Below are positions 1-6,601 of a DNA stretch of 15,701 nt, piece by piece. This stretch comes from Butyricicoccus sp. (GTDB lineage: Bacteria; Bacillota; Clostridia; Oscillospirales; Butyricicoccaceae). The stretch is from positions 1 to 15,701 of the forward strand of contig JAUMSA010000200.1 in the NCBI GenBank assembly GCA_031293105.1, in the 5' to 3' direction. The notes under the pieces were generated by a model. The model worked only from the letters and a program-made list of their open reading frames with translations, was not told the DNA's origin and made no database searches. A program made the translations under genes and the position numbers. Positions within the stretch are counted from its first letter, which is position 1, and the number at the start of each line of letters is the position of its first letter.

Positions 1-195
1 GAGCAAATCGCGCAAAGCCGATTCGTTTTCCGGCTCGTCCCGCCAGGCCAGGCCGCACCCGGCGGTAATCTCCCGCGGCACCGGAATCAGCCGCCCCGGA
101 AATCCAGCGGCCTTGGCTTCCTGTTCCAGATGCAGCGCGTCGGCCGTGGTATGGAAAGCGATGACCAGCCGGGGCTTGCGCTCCCGGCGAATCAT
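1..195 (-). CDS. DUF3343 putative Se/S carrier protein (partial, C-terminus off window)
   Basis: Only the first 65 codons are in the window; the gene runs off the left edge. The start ATG (193-195) overlaps the TGA of the upstream TusA-like gene in an ATGA arrangement, which fixes the start. The protein opens with basic residues, then a beta strand (residues 9-14, RLVIAF) and a Thr-Thr-x-Ala-Leu helix start, as in small ferredoxin-fold carriers. Residues 43-49 read I-T-A-G-C-G-L, and the single Cys47 in this Gly-Cys-Gly setting is the mark of the DUF3343 family (putative Se/S carrier-like), whose members are about 75-90 aa. The role is inferred from family and place: last known gene of a selenium operon, beside a TusA-like carrier, so probably a thiol/selenol carrier in the cytoplasm. 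Family call fairly secure; exact role unknown. Confidence 0.8.
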   Translation of the reverse strand, partial: MIRRERKPRLVIAFHTTADALHLEQEAKAAGFPGRLIPVPREITAGCGLAWRDEPENESALRDLL

Positions 196-395
196 ACGAG
201 CAGCAGGCGGAAATCGCCGCCTTCTTCGGTAATCGTCACCTTGCGGCCGCGTTCTTCGGCCATGTGGGACACATTGCCGCGCGCGGTCGCGTTGTCGACC
301 AGCACCACGACCGGTTCGGTCGTCTTGCCGATGGCGTCCAGCATCAGCATCACCGGCTCGGGGCAAGATAGCCCTCTGGCGTCTACGGTAAGCAT
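192..395 (-). CDS. TusA/SirA-like sulfur (selenium) carrier, stand-alone
   Basis: A 67-aa single-domain protein of the TusA family. Residues 10-14 (S-C-P-E-P) form the CPxP motif at the start of helix 1; Cys11 is the residue that carries persulfide in TusA. The rest follows the usual two-layer fold: a V-V-V-L-V-D strand, then D-N-A-T-A-R-G-N-V, then a charged helix and a final strand. It closely parallels the N-terminal domain of the YedF encoded in the same operon (both have VDARG near the start and LVDN-A-R-NV in the middle), so the operon holds two such domains. A strong ribosome binding site (AAAGGAGG) lies 7-8 bases before the ATG and starts at the yedE stop. It ends in an ATGA overlap with the DUF3343 gene, which suggests coupled translation. 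A selenium carrier role is inferred from context. Confidence 0.88.
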   Translation of the reverse strand: MLTVDARGLSCPEPVMLMLDAIGKTTEPVVVLVDNATARGNVSHMAEERGRKVTITEEGGDFRLLLV

Positions 396-410
396 GGATA
401 TATTCCTCCT

Positions 411-1472
411 TTAATTCTTCGCGCGGCGCGAGCAAGCGGCCGCAATCACGAGCAGCAGAACAATCATGGCCACGCAGACCACCCGGCCACCCGGCGTCGT
501 GCCATCGGCCGACGAGGCAAGCTGAAAGTTATGTGCGCAGGCCGCACCGACCAGCATGCCGATGCAGGTCATCGCTGCGTCCGACGATCCCTGTCCGGCT
601 AGGATGAGCTGACGCAGCGGGCAGCCGCCCGCGAGCACCGCGGCCAGACCGACCACGTACATGCCCAGGATATTCCACAGGTGTTCGGTGTGCGCGATCG
701 GCTGGCCGGTAAAACCGAGCTGGAAGCTTCCGTTTGCAATATTATACACCAACATGGCCACAAACACACCACCGATGACACAGATGAGCGTAAAATCCTT
801 CATCAGGATGATGTCGCGCACCGAACCGGCAAAGCACATGCGGCTGCGCTGGGCGAGCGCGCCGAAAGCCAGGCCGCACACAAGCGAAAGCGCCGCCGGG
901 GCGTGCATGCTGCCCGGCCCCTCGGTGGAGAAGGCAAACAGGCCGGCAGCCGTCACCGACAGGATAAACAGCACCGCCAGCGCAATCGGCAGCACTGCGC
1001 CCGACGCCGGACGGGTGTCATACGCCCGGCCGAGCGAAAAGCCCTTTTTGAGCAGCAGCGCGCCCGTACCGATACCCAGTACAAAGCCAATCAGCGCCAC
1101 ATAGGCATTGAGGTCACCGGCCGACATGCGCAGCACCATACGCAACGGGCAGCCCAGAAAGACCAGCGCGCCGATCATCATGGCAAAGCCAAGCACAAAG
1201 CGGATGGCCGGGGACGAACCGGCCTGCGAGCGGTATTCGCGCGTCACGAGCGACAAAACGAATGCACCCAGCACGATGCCCACGATCTCGGGGCGTACAT
1301 ACTGCACGATGGGCGCTGTATGCAGCTTCATGCCGCCCGCCATATCACGGATGAAGCAGGCAACACACAGGGCCATATTGCCCGGGTTCCCGGCCACGGC
1401 CAGGATGGCGGCCAACACGCCGCCCAGCACACCCAGGACAAGCAGTCCGGGCTTTTTTCTCAGAAAATCCAT
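411..1472 (-). CDS. yedE: YedE-type selenium metabolism membrane protein
   Basis: A 353-aa, strongly hydrophobic protein of the YedE/YeeE sulfur-transport family, in the selenium-linked branch found beside selD and yedF. About nine or ten membrane segments are visible. It has an internal duplication: the first half has Cys36/Cys39 followed by F-I-R-D and a C-P-L-R motif at 108-111; the second half has Cys213 followed by V-R-D and C-P-L-R at 284-287. These cysteines are placed as in YeeE-type channels that pass thiosulfate-like anions along paired Cys residues. Passage of a reduced selenium or sulfur species is inferred. The ATG at 1472 is chosen because GGGGG sits 5-6 bases before it and the hydrophobic segment starts at once; a longer reading from 1541 adds 23 residues without a site. 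It is 56 bases after the desulfurase stop and 15 bases before the TusA-like gene. Confidence 0.9.
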   Translation of the reverse strand: MDFLRKKPGLLVLGVLGGVLAAILAVAGNPGNMALCVACFIRDMAGGMKLHTAPIVQYVRPEIVGIVLGAFVLSLVTREYRSQAGSSPAIRFVLGFAMMIGALVFLGCPLRMVLRMSAGDLNAYVALIGFVLGIGTGALLLKKGFSLGRAYDTRPASGAVLPIALAVLFILSVTAAGLFAFSTEGPGSMHAPAALSLVCGLAFGALAQRSRMCFAGSVRDIILMKDFTLICVIGGVFVAMLVYNIANGSFQLGFTGQPIAHTEHLWNILGMYVVGLAAVLAGGCPLRQLILAGQGSSDAAMTCIGMLVGAACAHNFQLASSADGTTPGGRVVCVAMIVLLLVIAAACSRRAKN

Positions 1473-1504
1473 GGATTTCCCCCTATAAAATGTATTTTTG
1501 GAAA

Positions 1505-1518
1505 CGGGACTTGTCCCG
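1505..1518 (-). other. Short hairpin between the desulfurase and yedE
   Basis: A 14-base perfect inverted repeat (CGGGAC, TT, GTCCCG) lies 11 bases past the desulfurase stop. It is followed on the minus strand by TTTCC and an A/T-rich stretch, which is too poor in T for a firm terminator. It could tone down yedE relative to the genes before it, or mark an mRNA processing site. This is the longest break inside the operon. Function is a guess. Confidence 0.35.
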
Positions 1519-1528
1519 GCATCCCCCT

Positions 1529-2656
1529 TTATGCGCCGCACAGGCTGCGCACGGCCTGTACCGCAGTATCCACTTCGCTTTCGGTGTTGAAGTGCGAGAA
1601 CGAAAAACGCACGATGCCCTGTTCCTCGGTGCCCAGGGCGCGGTGCATCAGCGGCGCACAGTGCGCCCCCGGCCTGGTGCAGATGCCGAAATCCTCATAC
1701 AGCACATCGGACACCGCACCTGCGTCCTCGTCCGCAAGATTGAGCGCCACAATGGCGGCGCGGTCCGGGTTGGACCAATCGCTGTAGATTTTCACCCCCG
1801 GCGCGTCGTGCACGCCTTCATAAAACCGGCGGGCGAGCGCCTGCTCGCGCTGCCGGAGCGGTTCCAGCCCCTGGGCATCCAGCCAATCCAGCGCCGCCGA
1901 CAGACCGGCCAGCCCATGGGCGTTGAGCGTACCCGCTTCCAGCCGGGTCGGGTACTCGCCCGGATGGGTGCGCGAAAAGCTGTGCACTCCGCTGCCGCCC
2001 ACGACGAGCGGCCGGATAGACACCCCTTCGGTCACGCACAGGCCGCCCGTGCCCTGCGGGCCGAGCAGGCTCTTGTGGCCGGTAAAGCACAGCACCGAAA
2101 TGCCGTCCCGCTCCATGTCGATGTCGAACACCCCAGCCGATTGGGACGCATCCAGGATGAACAACAGGTCCTGTTCGCGGCAGAATGCACCGATGCGGCG
2201 AATGTCCACCACCTCCCCCGTGACGTTGGACACGTGGGTGCACACGACCGCGCGAGTGTTCCGCTTGCGGGCGGCTTCCAGGCCGGACAAATCCACCCGC
2301 CCCAGCGTATCCGCAGGCAGGACGGTCAGTTCGGCCCCGCTGTAATAAAGTGGCCGAAGCACCGAATTGTGCTCCAAAGCCGTGGTAATGACGTGGTCTT
2401 TGGGGCTGATGAGACCGGCAATCGCGGTGTTGAGCGCCTGGGTCGAGCCCGAAGTAAAACATACACGCGCGGGGTCTTTTAGACCAAACAGCGCCGCGAC
2501 CTGTTCGCGGCAGCGCCACACGACGCGGGACGCGGCCAGGGCCAATCCATGCGCGCCGCGGCCGTCCGAGCCGATGGTGTGCATGGCGTCAAACACGGCC
2601 TGCGCCACACAGGGCGGCTTTAAAAAGCTGGTGGCCGCGCAGTCGAAATAGATCAC
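1529..2656 (-). CDS. Class V PLP-dependent cysteine desulfurase / selenocysteine lyase-like enzyme (EF2568 type)
   Basis: A 375-aa aminotransferase class V fold protein. Residues 1-10 (V/M-I-Y-F-D-C-A-A-T-S) are the family opening. H96 (E-H-N-S) stacks on PLP, D169 (L-D-A-S-Q-S) binds the pyridine nitrogen, and K195 in F-T-G-H-K-S is the PLP Schiff-base lysine. Cys333 in G-A-H-C-A-P-L is the catalytic cysteine, placed as in SufS-like enzymes; the end has H-F-N-T-xx-E-x-D. It matches the subfamily named after Enterococcus faecalis EF2568, found in Se-dependent molybdenum hydroxylase clusters. It probably releases S or Se from Cys/Sec for the carriers encoded nearby. The GTG start (2654-2656) overlaps the yqeB stop (GTGA) with AGGAGG 10 bases ahead; a longer reading from 2722 has no such site. 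True substrate (Cys or Sec) cannot be told from sequence. Confidence 0.9.
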   Translation of the reverse strand: MIYFDCAATSFLKPPCVAQAVFDAMHTIGSDGRGAHGLALAASRVVWRCREQVAALFGLKDPARVCFTSGSTQALNTAIAGLISPKDHVITTALEHNSVLRPLYYSGAELTVLPADTLGRVDLSGLEAARKRNTRAVVCTHVSNVTGEVVDIRRIGAFCREQDLLFILDASQSAGVFDIDMERDGISVLCFTGHKSLLGPQGTGGLCVTEGVSIRPLVVGGSGVHSFSRTHPGEYPTRLEAGTLNAHGLAGLSAALDWLDAQGLEPLRQREQALARRFYEGVHDAPGVKIYSDWSNPDRAAIVALNLADEDAGAVSDVLYEDFGICTRPGAHCAPLMHRALGTEEQGIVRFSFSHFNTESEVDTAVQAVRSLCGA

Positions 2657-3471
2657 AGCAGCCGGACCTCCTTTTCGTGCGCCAGATGCAGCAGCGCTTC
2701 GAGCACACCGCCCGCAATGCACCGCGCCTTGTCCGATACGGTAAAGCAGTTGTTCTTCTGGTCGCGGCGGGGGTCGATGTCGGCGATTTTCAGCCCCTTG
2801 GTGACCGGATAGCCCGCGCGGATGAGGCCGCGCAGCACACCCGAAAGGCTCGCGTACACCGGCGCATCGCCCACCCGGGCGATCTTCTGCCCTTCTTCGA
2901 CCGTGTCGCCGATGGCGGACAGGTGCGCCATCGGGCCGTCCGCCGGGGCGTGCATGACCCGCCGCGCGCCCTCGCCCGCGATCAGGCCGGGCACGCCGGT
3001 GTTGGGCCTCGCCGCGCCCGCGTACAAAATACGCCCCAGATCGTGGCCGCGCATGGTTTCGATGACCGCGTCCACGTCCGCGCCCGCCGTAAAGCCGGGG
3101 CCGAGCCCGACGGTGATGGGCGCCATCGCGCGGGTCGTGCCCAGGTTGCGCTTGGCCAAAATCGCGTCCACGACCGCCGCCGGACGCAGCGCAGATACGC
3201 AGGCCAGCGCTTCATCCACGACCAGCGGCACCTCGCTCCGCTCCCAGCAGCGGGTCAGGTGTTCTTCGTCCGGCGTGTCAATGCGGCGGGCAATGACACC
3301 CTCGACTTCGGCCGCGCCGTCGTAGACGGCTTCGCACAGCGCCGCCGCGCGGCGGATGGCGCTCGGCTGCGCGCATTCGGCGGCCAGCACGCGAAGTCCT
3401 GCTGCATGCAGCTTTAAAATCGTGCCCGTGGCCAGGTCGCCCGCGCCGCGCACAATCACCAGCCCGGTCAT
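2653..3471 (-). CDS. yqeB: YqeB, selenium-dependent molybdenum hydroxylase system protein
   Basis: A 272-aa protein of the YqeB / EF2563 family, which marks genomes that use a labile selenium atom in molybdenum hydroxylases (xanthine dehydrogenase type). Residues 5-16 (V-I-V-R-G-A-G-D-L-A-T-G) form a glycine-rich nucleotide-binding-like loop. A-I-R-R-A-A follows at 38-43 and V-G-L-G-P-G-F about residues 121-127. The last third carries G-D-x-V-E-E-G-Q and V-Y-A-S-L-S-G-V-L-R-G-L-I-R, resembling a biotinyl/lipoyl-like barrel, then K-I-A-D-I-D-P-R. Its exact reaction is not known; it is thought to help insert selenium. The ATG at 3471 overlaps the yedF stop (ATGA), so the longer open frame up to 3834, which would lie within yedF, is not used. 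Translation is probably coupled to yedF. Confidence 0.9.
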   Translation of the reverse strand: MTGLVIVRGAGDLATGTILKLHAAGLRVLAAECAQPSAIRRAAALCEAVYDGAAEVEGVIARRIDTPDEEHLTRCWERSEVPLVVDEALACVSALRPAAVVDAILAKRNLGTTRAMAPITVGLGPGFTAGADVDAVIETMRGHDLGRILYAGAARPNTGVPGLIAGEGARRVMHAPADGPMAHLSAIGDTVEEGQKIARVGDAPVYASLSGVLRGLIRAGYPVTKGLKIADIDPRRDQKNNCFTVSDKARCIAGGVLEALLHLAHEKEVRLL

Positions 3472-4130
3472 GGACGAATCACCTTGCCGGCGTTCGTCAG
3501 CTTTTCGGCGATAACATACATATTGGTCACCTCGCCGACCGCCAGCTTGTCGGTCAGGCCGTAATGGTTCAGGCAGGTGCCGCAGGTGAGCACCTCGCAG
3601 CCGTTTTCGGCCAGAATTTTCAGGTCTGCCACGGTTTCGGCGCCTTCGGTGGACAGCTTGGCGCCGCCGTTGTACAGCAAAACAGTGTCCGGCGCGCGGT
3701 CGAGCTGGGTCAGGGCATAGACAAAGCCCTTCATCAGCGCCGCGCCCAGGGTATCGTCGCCCGTGCCCATGCAGGACGAAGTCAGCGCCACCACGGTCGG
3801 CCCGCCTGCCGGCGGGAAATCCATCGGCGTGCACACCGGGCAGGGCTCGGGCCGCATGTTCCCGCTCGCGGCCGGTTCGGTGCCGCCGCCGAGCACAGCG
3901 CCCAGCACTTCGGACGCGACCGGCTGCAAGACGATGCGGAAGGTGCCGTCCTCCATCACATCGGTGGCCGCGGCCAGCCCCATCTGGGTGGCCATTTTCT
4001 CGACATTCTGCCGGGCGATGTCGTTATCGACCAGGGTGATGACCGGGGCGCCATGCTCCCGAATCGCATTCTTGGTGTCAATGACCGGCTGCGGGCAGGC
4101 TTTGCCGCGCGCGTCTACAATGGTTGCCAT
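3468..4130 (-). CDS. yedF: YedF, sulfurtransferase-like selenium metabolism protein
   Basis: A 220-aa two-domain protein of the YedF family. Residues 1-70 are a TusA-like domain with C-P-Q-P-V at 12-16 (Cys12 the expected persulfide/perselenide carrier) and L-V-D-N-D-I-A-R-Q-N-V at 33-43. Residues 111-220 are a DsrE-like domain starting V-V-A-L-T-S-S-C-M-G-T-G-D, with Cys120 in its first loop and C-G-T-C at 183-186. A 40-residue linker holds an extra C-P-V-C at 97-100. The family occurs next to selD or yedE and is thought to hand selenium to partners; the reaction is unproven. AAGGAGG lies 9-10 bases before the ATG and directly abuts the selD stop, 14 bases away. It ends in an ATGA overlap with yqeB. 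Confidence 0.92.
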   Translation of the reverse strand: MATIVDARGKACPQPVIDTKNAIREHGAPVITLVDNDIARQNVEKMATQMGLAAATDVMEDGTFRIVLQPVASEVLGAVLGGGTEPAASGNMRPEPCPVCTPMDFPPAGGPTVVALTSSCMGTGDDTLGAALMKGFVYALTQLDRAPDTVLLYNGGAKLSTEGAETVADLKILAENGCEVLTCGTCLNHYGLTDKLAVGEVTNMYVIAEKLTNAGKVIRP

Positions 4131-4144
4131 AGTGTAGTTCCTCC

Positions 4145-5176
4145 TTATATCGTTCCTTCGACAATGATTTCGGTGTCCAGCCGGGGCAGCAGTTCCCCGA
4201 TGATGCCGCAGGGCAGGCCGAGCGCGCGTACATCGCGCAGCAAGGCGTCGGCGTCGTCCGCCGCCACGGCAAACAGCAGCCCGCCCGAGGTCTGCGGGTC
4301 AAAGACCAGTTCCTCGGTGGCAAAATCCGCGCCCCGGAACCGCACCCGGCCTTCGGCCGCGTTGCGGTTGCGCTGGGCAGCGGCGGTTAGATAAAACTCC
4401 TCGGCGAAAAACCGCGCCTGCGGGATATGCGGCAGGGCGTCCGCGCAGATGCGCGCCGACAGGTCGGGACGCAGCATCTCGTGCAGATGGCCGAGCAGGC
4501 CGAAGCCGGTCACGTCAGTGCAGGCGTGAATGGTATATCGGTCGGCCGCTTCGGCGGCATAGCGGTTTAAGGTGGTCATGCTGCGCACGGCCAGCTCCAT
4601 CGCCTCGGCGGTGTCCGCGCCCGCGCGGGCCGCGGTACACGTCAGCCCCACGCCGAGCGGCTTGGTCAGCAGCAGCTTGTCCCCCACATGGCCGCCGTTG
4701 TTGGGCCGGATGTGGGCCGGATGCACCACACCGGTGACCGAAAGGCCATATTTGACCTCGCTGTCTGCAATCGAATGTCCGCCCGCGAGCGAGCCGCCTG
4801 CCTCGGTCACTTTTTCGCTGCCGCCCTGCAAGATGCGCCCTAAAATGTTCAAATCCCAGCTTTCCGGGAAGCAGACGATGTTGAGCGCCGTAACCACCCG
4901 GCCGCCCATCGCATACACGTCGCTGAGCGCATTGGTGGCCGCGACCTGGCCGAAAATATAGGGGTCTTCGACCATGGGCGGGAAGAAATCGAGTGTCTGC
5001 ACGATGGCGAGGTCATCGGTCAGCCGGTAGACGGCTGCGTCGTCGCTCGACTCAGCGCCGATGAGTAAATTGGGGTCAGTCGGCCGGGGCAGCTTTTCCA
5101 GCACCCGGGCAAGCGCCGCCGGACCGAGTTTGGCCGTGCATCCCCCGCCCCGGCAAAACACAATTTCATTTGCCAT
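4145..5176 (-). CDS. selD: Selenide, water dikinase (selenophosphate synthase)
   Basis: A 343-aa SelD, the usual length. It makes selenophosphate from selenide and ATP in the cytoplasm. Near the N-terminus, G-G-G-C-T-A-K-L-G-P places Cys13 and Lys16 at the positions of the essential Cys17/Lys20 pair of E. coli SelD; the codon is TGC, so this is the cysteine form, not the selenocysteine form. Further marks are S-S-D-D-A-A-V-Y at 43-50, L-D-F-F-P-P-M-V-E-D-P, A-T-N-A-L-S-D-V-Y-A-M-G-G, G-G-H-S-I and V-T-G-F-G-L-L-G-H. ATG at 5176 is chosen: GGGAGG stands 8 bases before it. The open frame could start at a TTG at 5203, which has no good site. The start overlaps the 3' end of the ModE-like gene by 11 bases, so the regulator and selD are co-transcribed. 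Confidence 0.96.
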   Translation of the reverse strand: MANEIVFCRGGGCTAKLGPAALARVLEKLPRPTDPNLLIGAESSDDAAVYRLTDDLAIVQTLDFFPPMVEDPYIFGQVAATNALSDVYAMGGRVVTALNIVCFPESWDLNILGRILQGGSEKVTEAGGSLAGGHSIADSEVKYGLSVTGVVHPAHIRPNNGGHVGDKLLLTKPLGVGLTCTAARAGADTAEAMELAVRSMTTLNRYAAEAADRYTIHACTDVTGFGLLGHLHEMLRPDLSARICADALPHIPQARFFAEEFYLTAAAQRNRNAAEGRVRFRGADFATEELVFDPQTSGGLLFAVAADDADALLRDVRALGLPCGIIGELLPRLDTEIIVEGTI

Positions 5177-5525
5177 CCAGTTCGCCTCCCAAATGTTTGT
5201 CAAGCAGCGCTTCCAGTGCTGCGTGCGCTTCCTCCGAAAACGCCTGATAGTGTTCGAGCAGCGCCTGCCCCTGTTCGGTCAGGCGGGCGCCGCCGCCGTG
5301 CGCGCCGCCTGTGCGGCGCTCGAGCAAGGCAAAGCCCAGTTCGTCCTCGCAGGCGCGCAGGATATGCCAGGCCTTGTTGTAGCTCATGCCCATAGCGGCG
5401 GCTGTGCTCCGGATGGAGCCGTTCTGCCGCACGCCGTCGAGCAGCTGAGCCACCCCAGGCCCAAAGCCCTTGCGCCCGCCGCGCGTAATGCGCAAGGCGG
5501 CTGTGACCGTCCATGTATCGTGCAT
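5166..5525 (-). CDS. ModE-like winged-helix DNA-binding protein, no molybdate-binding domain
   Basis: A 119-aa protein matching the N-terminal DNA-binding half of ModE. After a strand (T-V-T-A-A-L-R-I) and a basic loop (R-G-G-R-K-G-F-G-P-G) comes a winged helix-turn-helix: V-A-Q-L-L-D-G-V at 25-32, G-S-I-R-S-T-A-A-A-M-G-M-S-Y-N-K-A-W at 36-53, and the wing L-L-E-R-R-T-G-G-x-x-G-G-G-A-R-L-T at 67-83. The LysR-like E-R-R-x-G-G wing is typical. No MOP/TOBE domain follows, so it cannot sense molybdate as full ModE does. As first gene of the selenium operon it is the likely regulator, perhaps of this operon or of Mo enzymes. Start 5525 is preferred (AAAGG 9 bases ahead); ATG 5531 is possible but only 3 bases from that site. 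Confidence 0.85.
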   Translation of the reverse strand: MHDTWTVTAALRITRGGRKGFGPGVAQLLDGVRQNGSIRSTAAAMGMSYNKAWHILRACEDELGFALLERRTGGAHGGGARLTEQGQALLEHYQAFSEEAHAALEALLDKHLGGELDGK

Positions 5526-5566
5526 ACGCATGATCCTTTCCAAAGTATAACGGTTGTCCGAAAACC

Positions 5567-5586
5567 GCGCGCCCACTTGGACGCGC
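5567..5586. other. Hairpin in the leader of the selenium operon
   Basis: An inverted repeat, GCGCG at 5567-5571 and CGCGC at 5582-5586, has a 10-base loop that could add two further pairs. It lies about 40-60 bases before the ModE-like start, just inside the predicted transcript. A second small stem (CGGTT with AACCG, 5563-5567 and 5551-5555) touches it. On the plus strand the repeat is followed by TTTTGTTTTTATTTT, so it also looks like a plus-strand terminator, though no plus-strand gene precedes it. Confidence 0.35.
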
Positions 5587-5596
5587 TTTTGTTTTT

Positions 5597-5625
5597 ATTT
5601 TACCAGACGACAAAATCCTTGGCAA
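5597..5625 (-). promoter_or_regulatory. Sigma-A promoter of the selenium operon
   Basis: On the minus strand, TTGCCA (5625-5620, five of six to TTGACA) and TAAAAT (5602-5597, five of six to TATAAT) are spaced by exactly 17 bases. Transcription would begin near 5590, giving a leader of about 65 bases before the ModE-like start. This is the only good promoter seen for the eight genes. Confidence 0.7.
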
Positions 5626-5668
5626 GCCTTCCCTTGCACCATTTGCCCTTTTCGGAACCGGGCTTGTA

Positions 5669-5677
5669 TGGTATAAT
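5669..5677 (+). promoter_or_regulatory. Extended -10 promoter of rsmA
   Basis: A perfect extended -10 element (TG, one base, TATAAT; -10 at 5672-5677) stands about 33 bases before the rsmA ribosome binding site. There is no clear -35 box, which is normal for extended -10 promoters. Confidence 0.72.
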
Positions 5678-5716
5678 CGGGAGAAGAAACGCACCAAAAT
5701 CTTTTGGAGGTCTTTT

Positions 5717-6601
5717 ATGGGACTTTGTGATATTCATGTGATCAAGGACGTGCTTTCGCGGCACGGCTTTCATTTTTCCAAATCGCTCGGGCAGAATTTC
5801 CTGACCGCCCAGTGGGTGCCCGAGCGCATCGCCGCCGAATGCGGCGCTGGGCCGGATGCAGCTGCGCTCGAGGTCGGCCCGGGCATGGGCTGCCTGACGG
5901 TCGAGCTGTCCAAAACCGCCGGGCAGGTGGTGGCCATTGAGATCGACCGCGCCCTCTTCCCGGTGCTGGACGAAACCCTCGCCGGATGCGACAACGTCGA
6001 GGTTGTACATGGCGACGTGCTCAAAACCGATCTGGCCACCCTGTGCCGCGAAAAGTTCGGCGACAAGCCGGTCTATGCCTGCGCCAACCTGCCCTATTAC
6101 ATCACCACCCCGGCCATCGCCGCCCTGCTGGACAGCCACGCCTTTCAGGGCGTGACCGTCATGGTGCAGAAGGAGGTCGCGCGGCGCATCTGCGCCCCGG
6201 CCGGGTCATCCGATTACAGCGCCTTCTCCATTTATGTACAGTATCACGCCGACGCGCGCATTTTATTCGATGTGCCGGCCGGGTGCTTTGTGCCCCAGCC
6301 CAAGGTCGATTCGGCCGTGCTGCGCCTAACCCCCCGCGAGACCCCGGCCGTGCAGGTGCAGGATGAAAAGCTGTTCTTTGCCATCGTGCGGGCGGCGTTC
6401 AACCAGCGCCGTAAGACACTGGCCAATGCGGTGTCGCCCGCGTTCGGCGGACGACTGAACAAGGACGAAATCCTGGAACTCATTACCGGCTGTGGGCTGG
6501 ATGCCCGCGTACGTGGCGAAAAGCTGAGCCTTGCCGAGTTCGGCCGTTTGGCCGATGCAGCTGCGGCGCGTCTCACCGAAAAGGCTACATCCCCAGAATA
6601 A
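5717..6601 (+). CDS. rsmA: 16S rRNA (adenine(1518)-N(6)/adenine(1519)-N(6))-dimethyltransferase
   Basis: A 294-aa RsmA/KsgA, the usual length. It dimethylates two adjacent adenines in the last helix of 16S rRNA during 30S assembly, using S-adenosylmethionine. Visible motifs: S-L-G-Q-N-F-L at 23-29, L-E-V-G-P-G-M-G at 51-58 (SAM-binding loop), V-V-A-I-E-I-D at 71-77 (acidic ribose-binding residue), H-G-D at 98-100, and N-L-P-Y-Y-I-T at 124-130, the active-site motif of N6-adenine methylases. F-V-P-Q-P-K-V-D-S-A-V at 191-201 and A-F-N-Q-R-R-K-T-L at about 225-233 are family marks of the C-terminal region. TTGGAGG lies 5-6 bases before the ATG. It is monocistronic, divergent from the selenium operon, and its last 17 bases overlap the tail of the convergent small gene. 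Enzyme identity is firm. Confidence 0.97.
   Translation: MGLCDIHVIKDVLSRHGFHFSKSLGQNFLTAQWVPERIAAECGAGPDAAALEVGPGMGCLTVELSKTAGQVVAIEIDRALFPVLDETLAGCDNVEVVHGDVLKTDLATLCREKFGDKPVYACANLPYYITTPAIAALLDSHAFQGVTVMVQKEVARRICAPAGSSDYSAFSIYVQYHADARILFDVPAGCFVPQPKVDSAVLRLTPRETPAVQVQDEKLFFAIVRAAFNQRRKTLANAVSPAFGGRLNKDEILELITGCGLDARVRGEKLSLAEFGRLADAAAARLTEKATSPE

Noticed and set aside
681..1787. Long plus-strand open frame (368 codons) opposite yedE and the desulfurase
   Set aside because: Low-complexity Gln/His/Arg/Ala-rich translation typical of the opposite strand of GC-rich genes; no family signal and no ribosome binding site. The minus-strand genes have complete catalytic motifs.
2653..3834. Longer reading of yqeB from 3834
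   Set aside because: The extra part lies inside yedF in another frame; the true start is fixed by the ATGA overlap at 3468-3471.
5544..5549. TATACT on the minus strand as -10 for the selenium operon
   Set aside because: Transcription would begin within the ribosome binding site (5535-5540); the promoter at 5597-5625 has better boxes and spacing.
5526..5590. Molybdenum-cofactor or other riboswitch in the selenium operon leader
   Set aside because: Leader is only about 65 bases with two short stems, too small for the known cofactor riboswitch.
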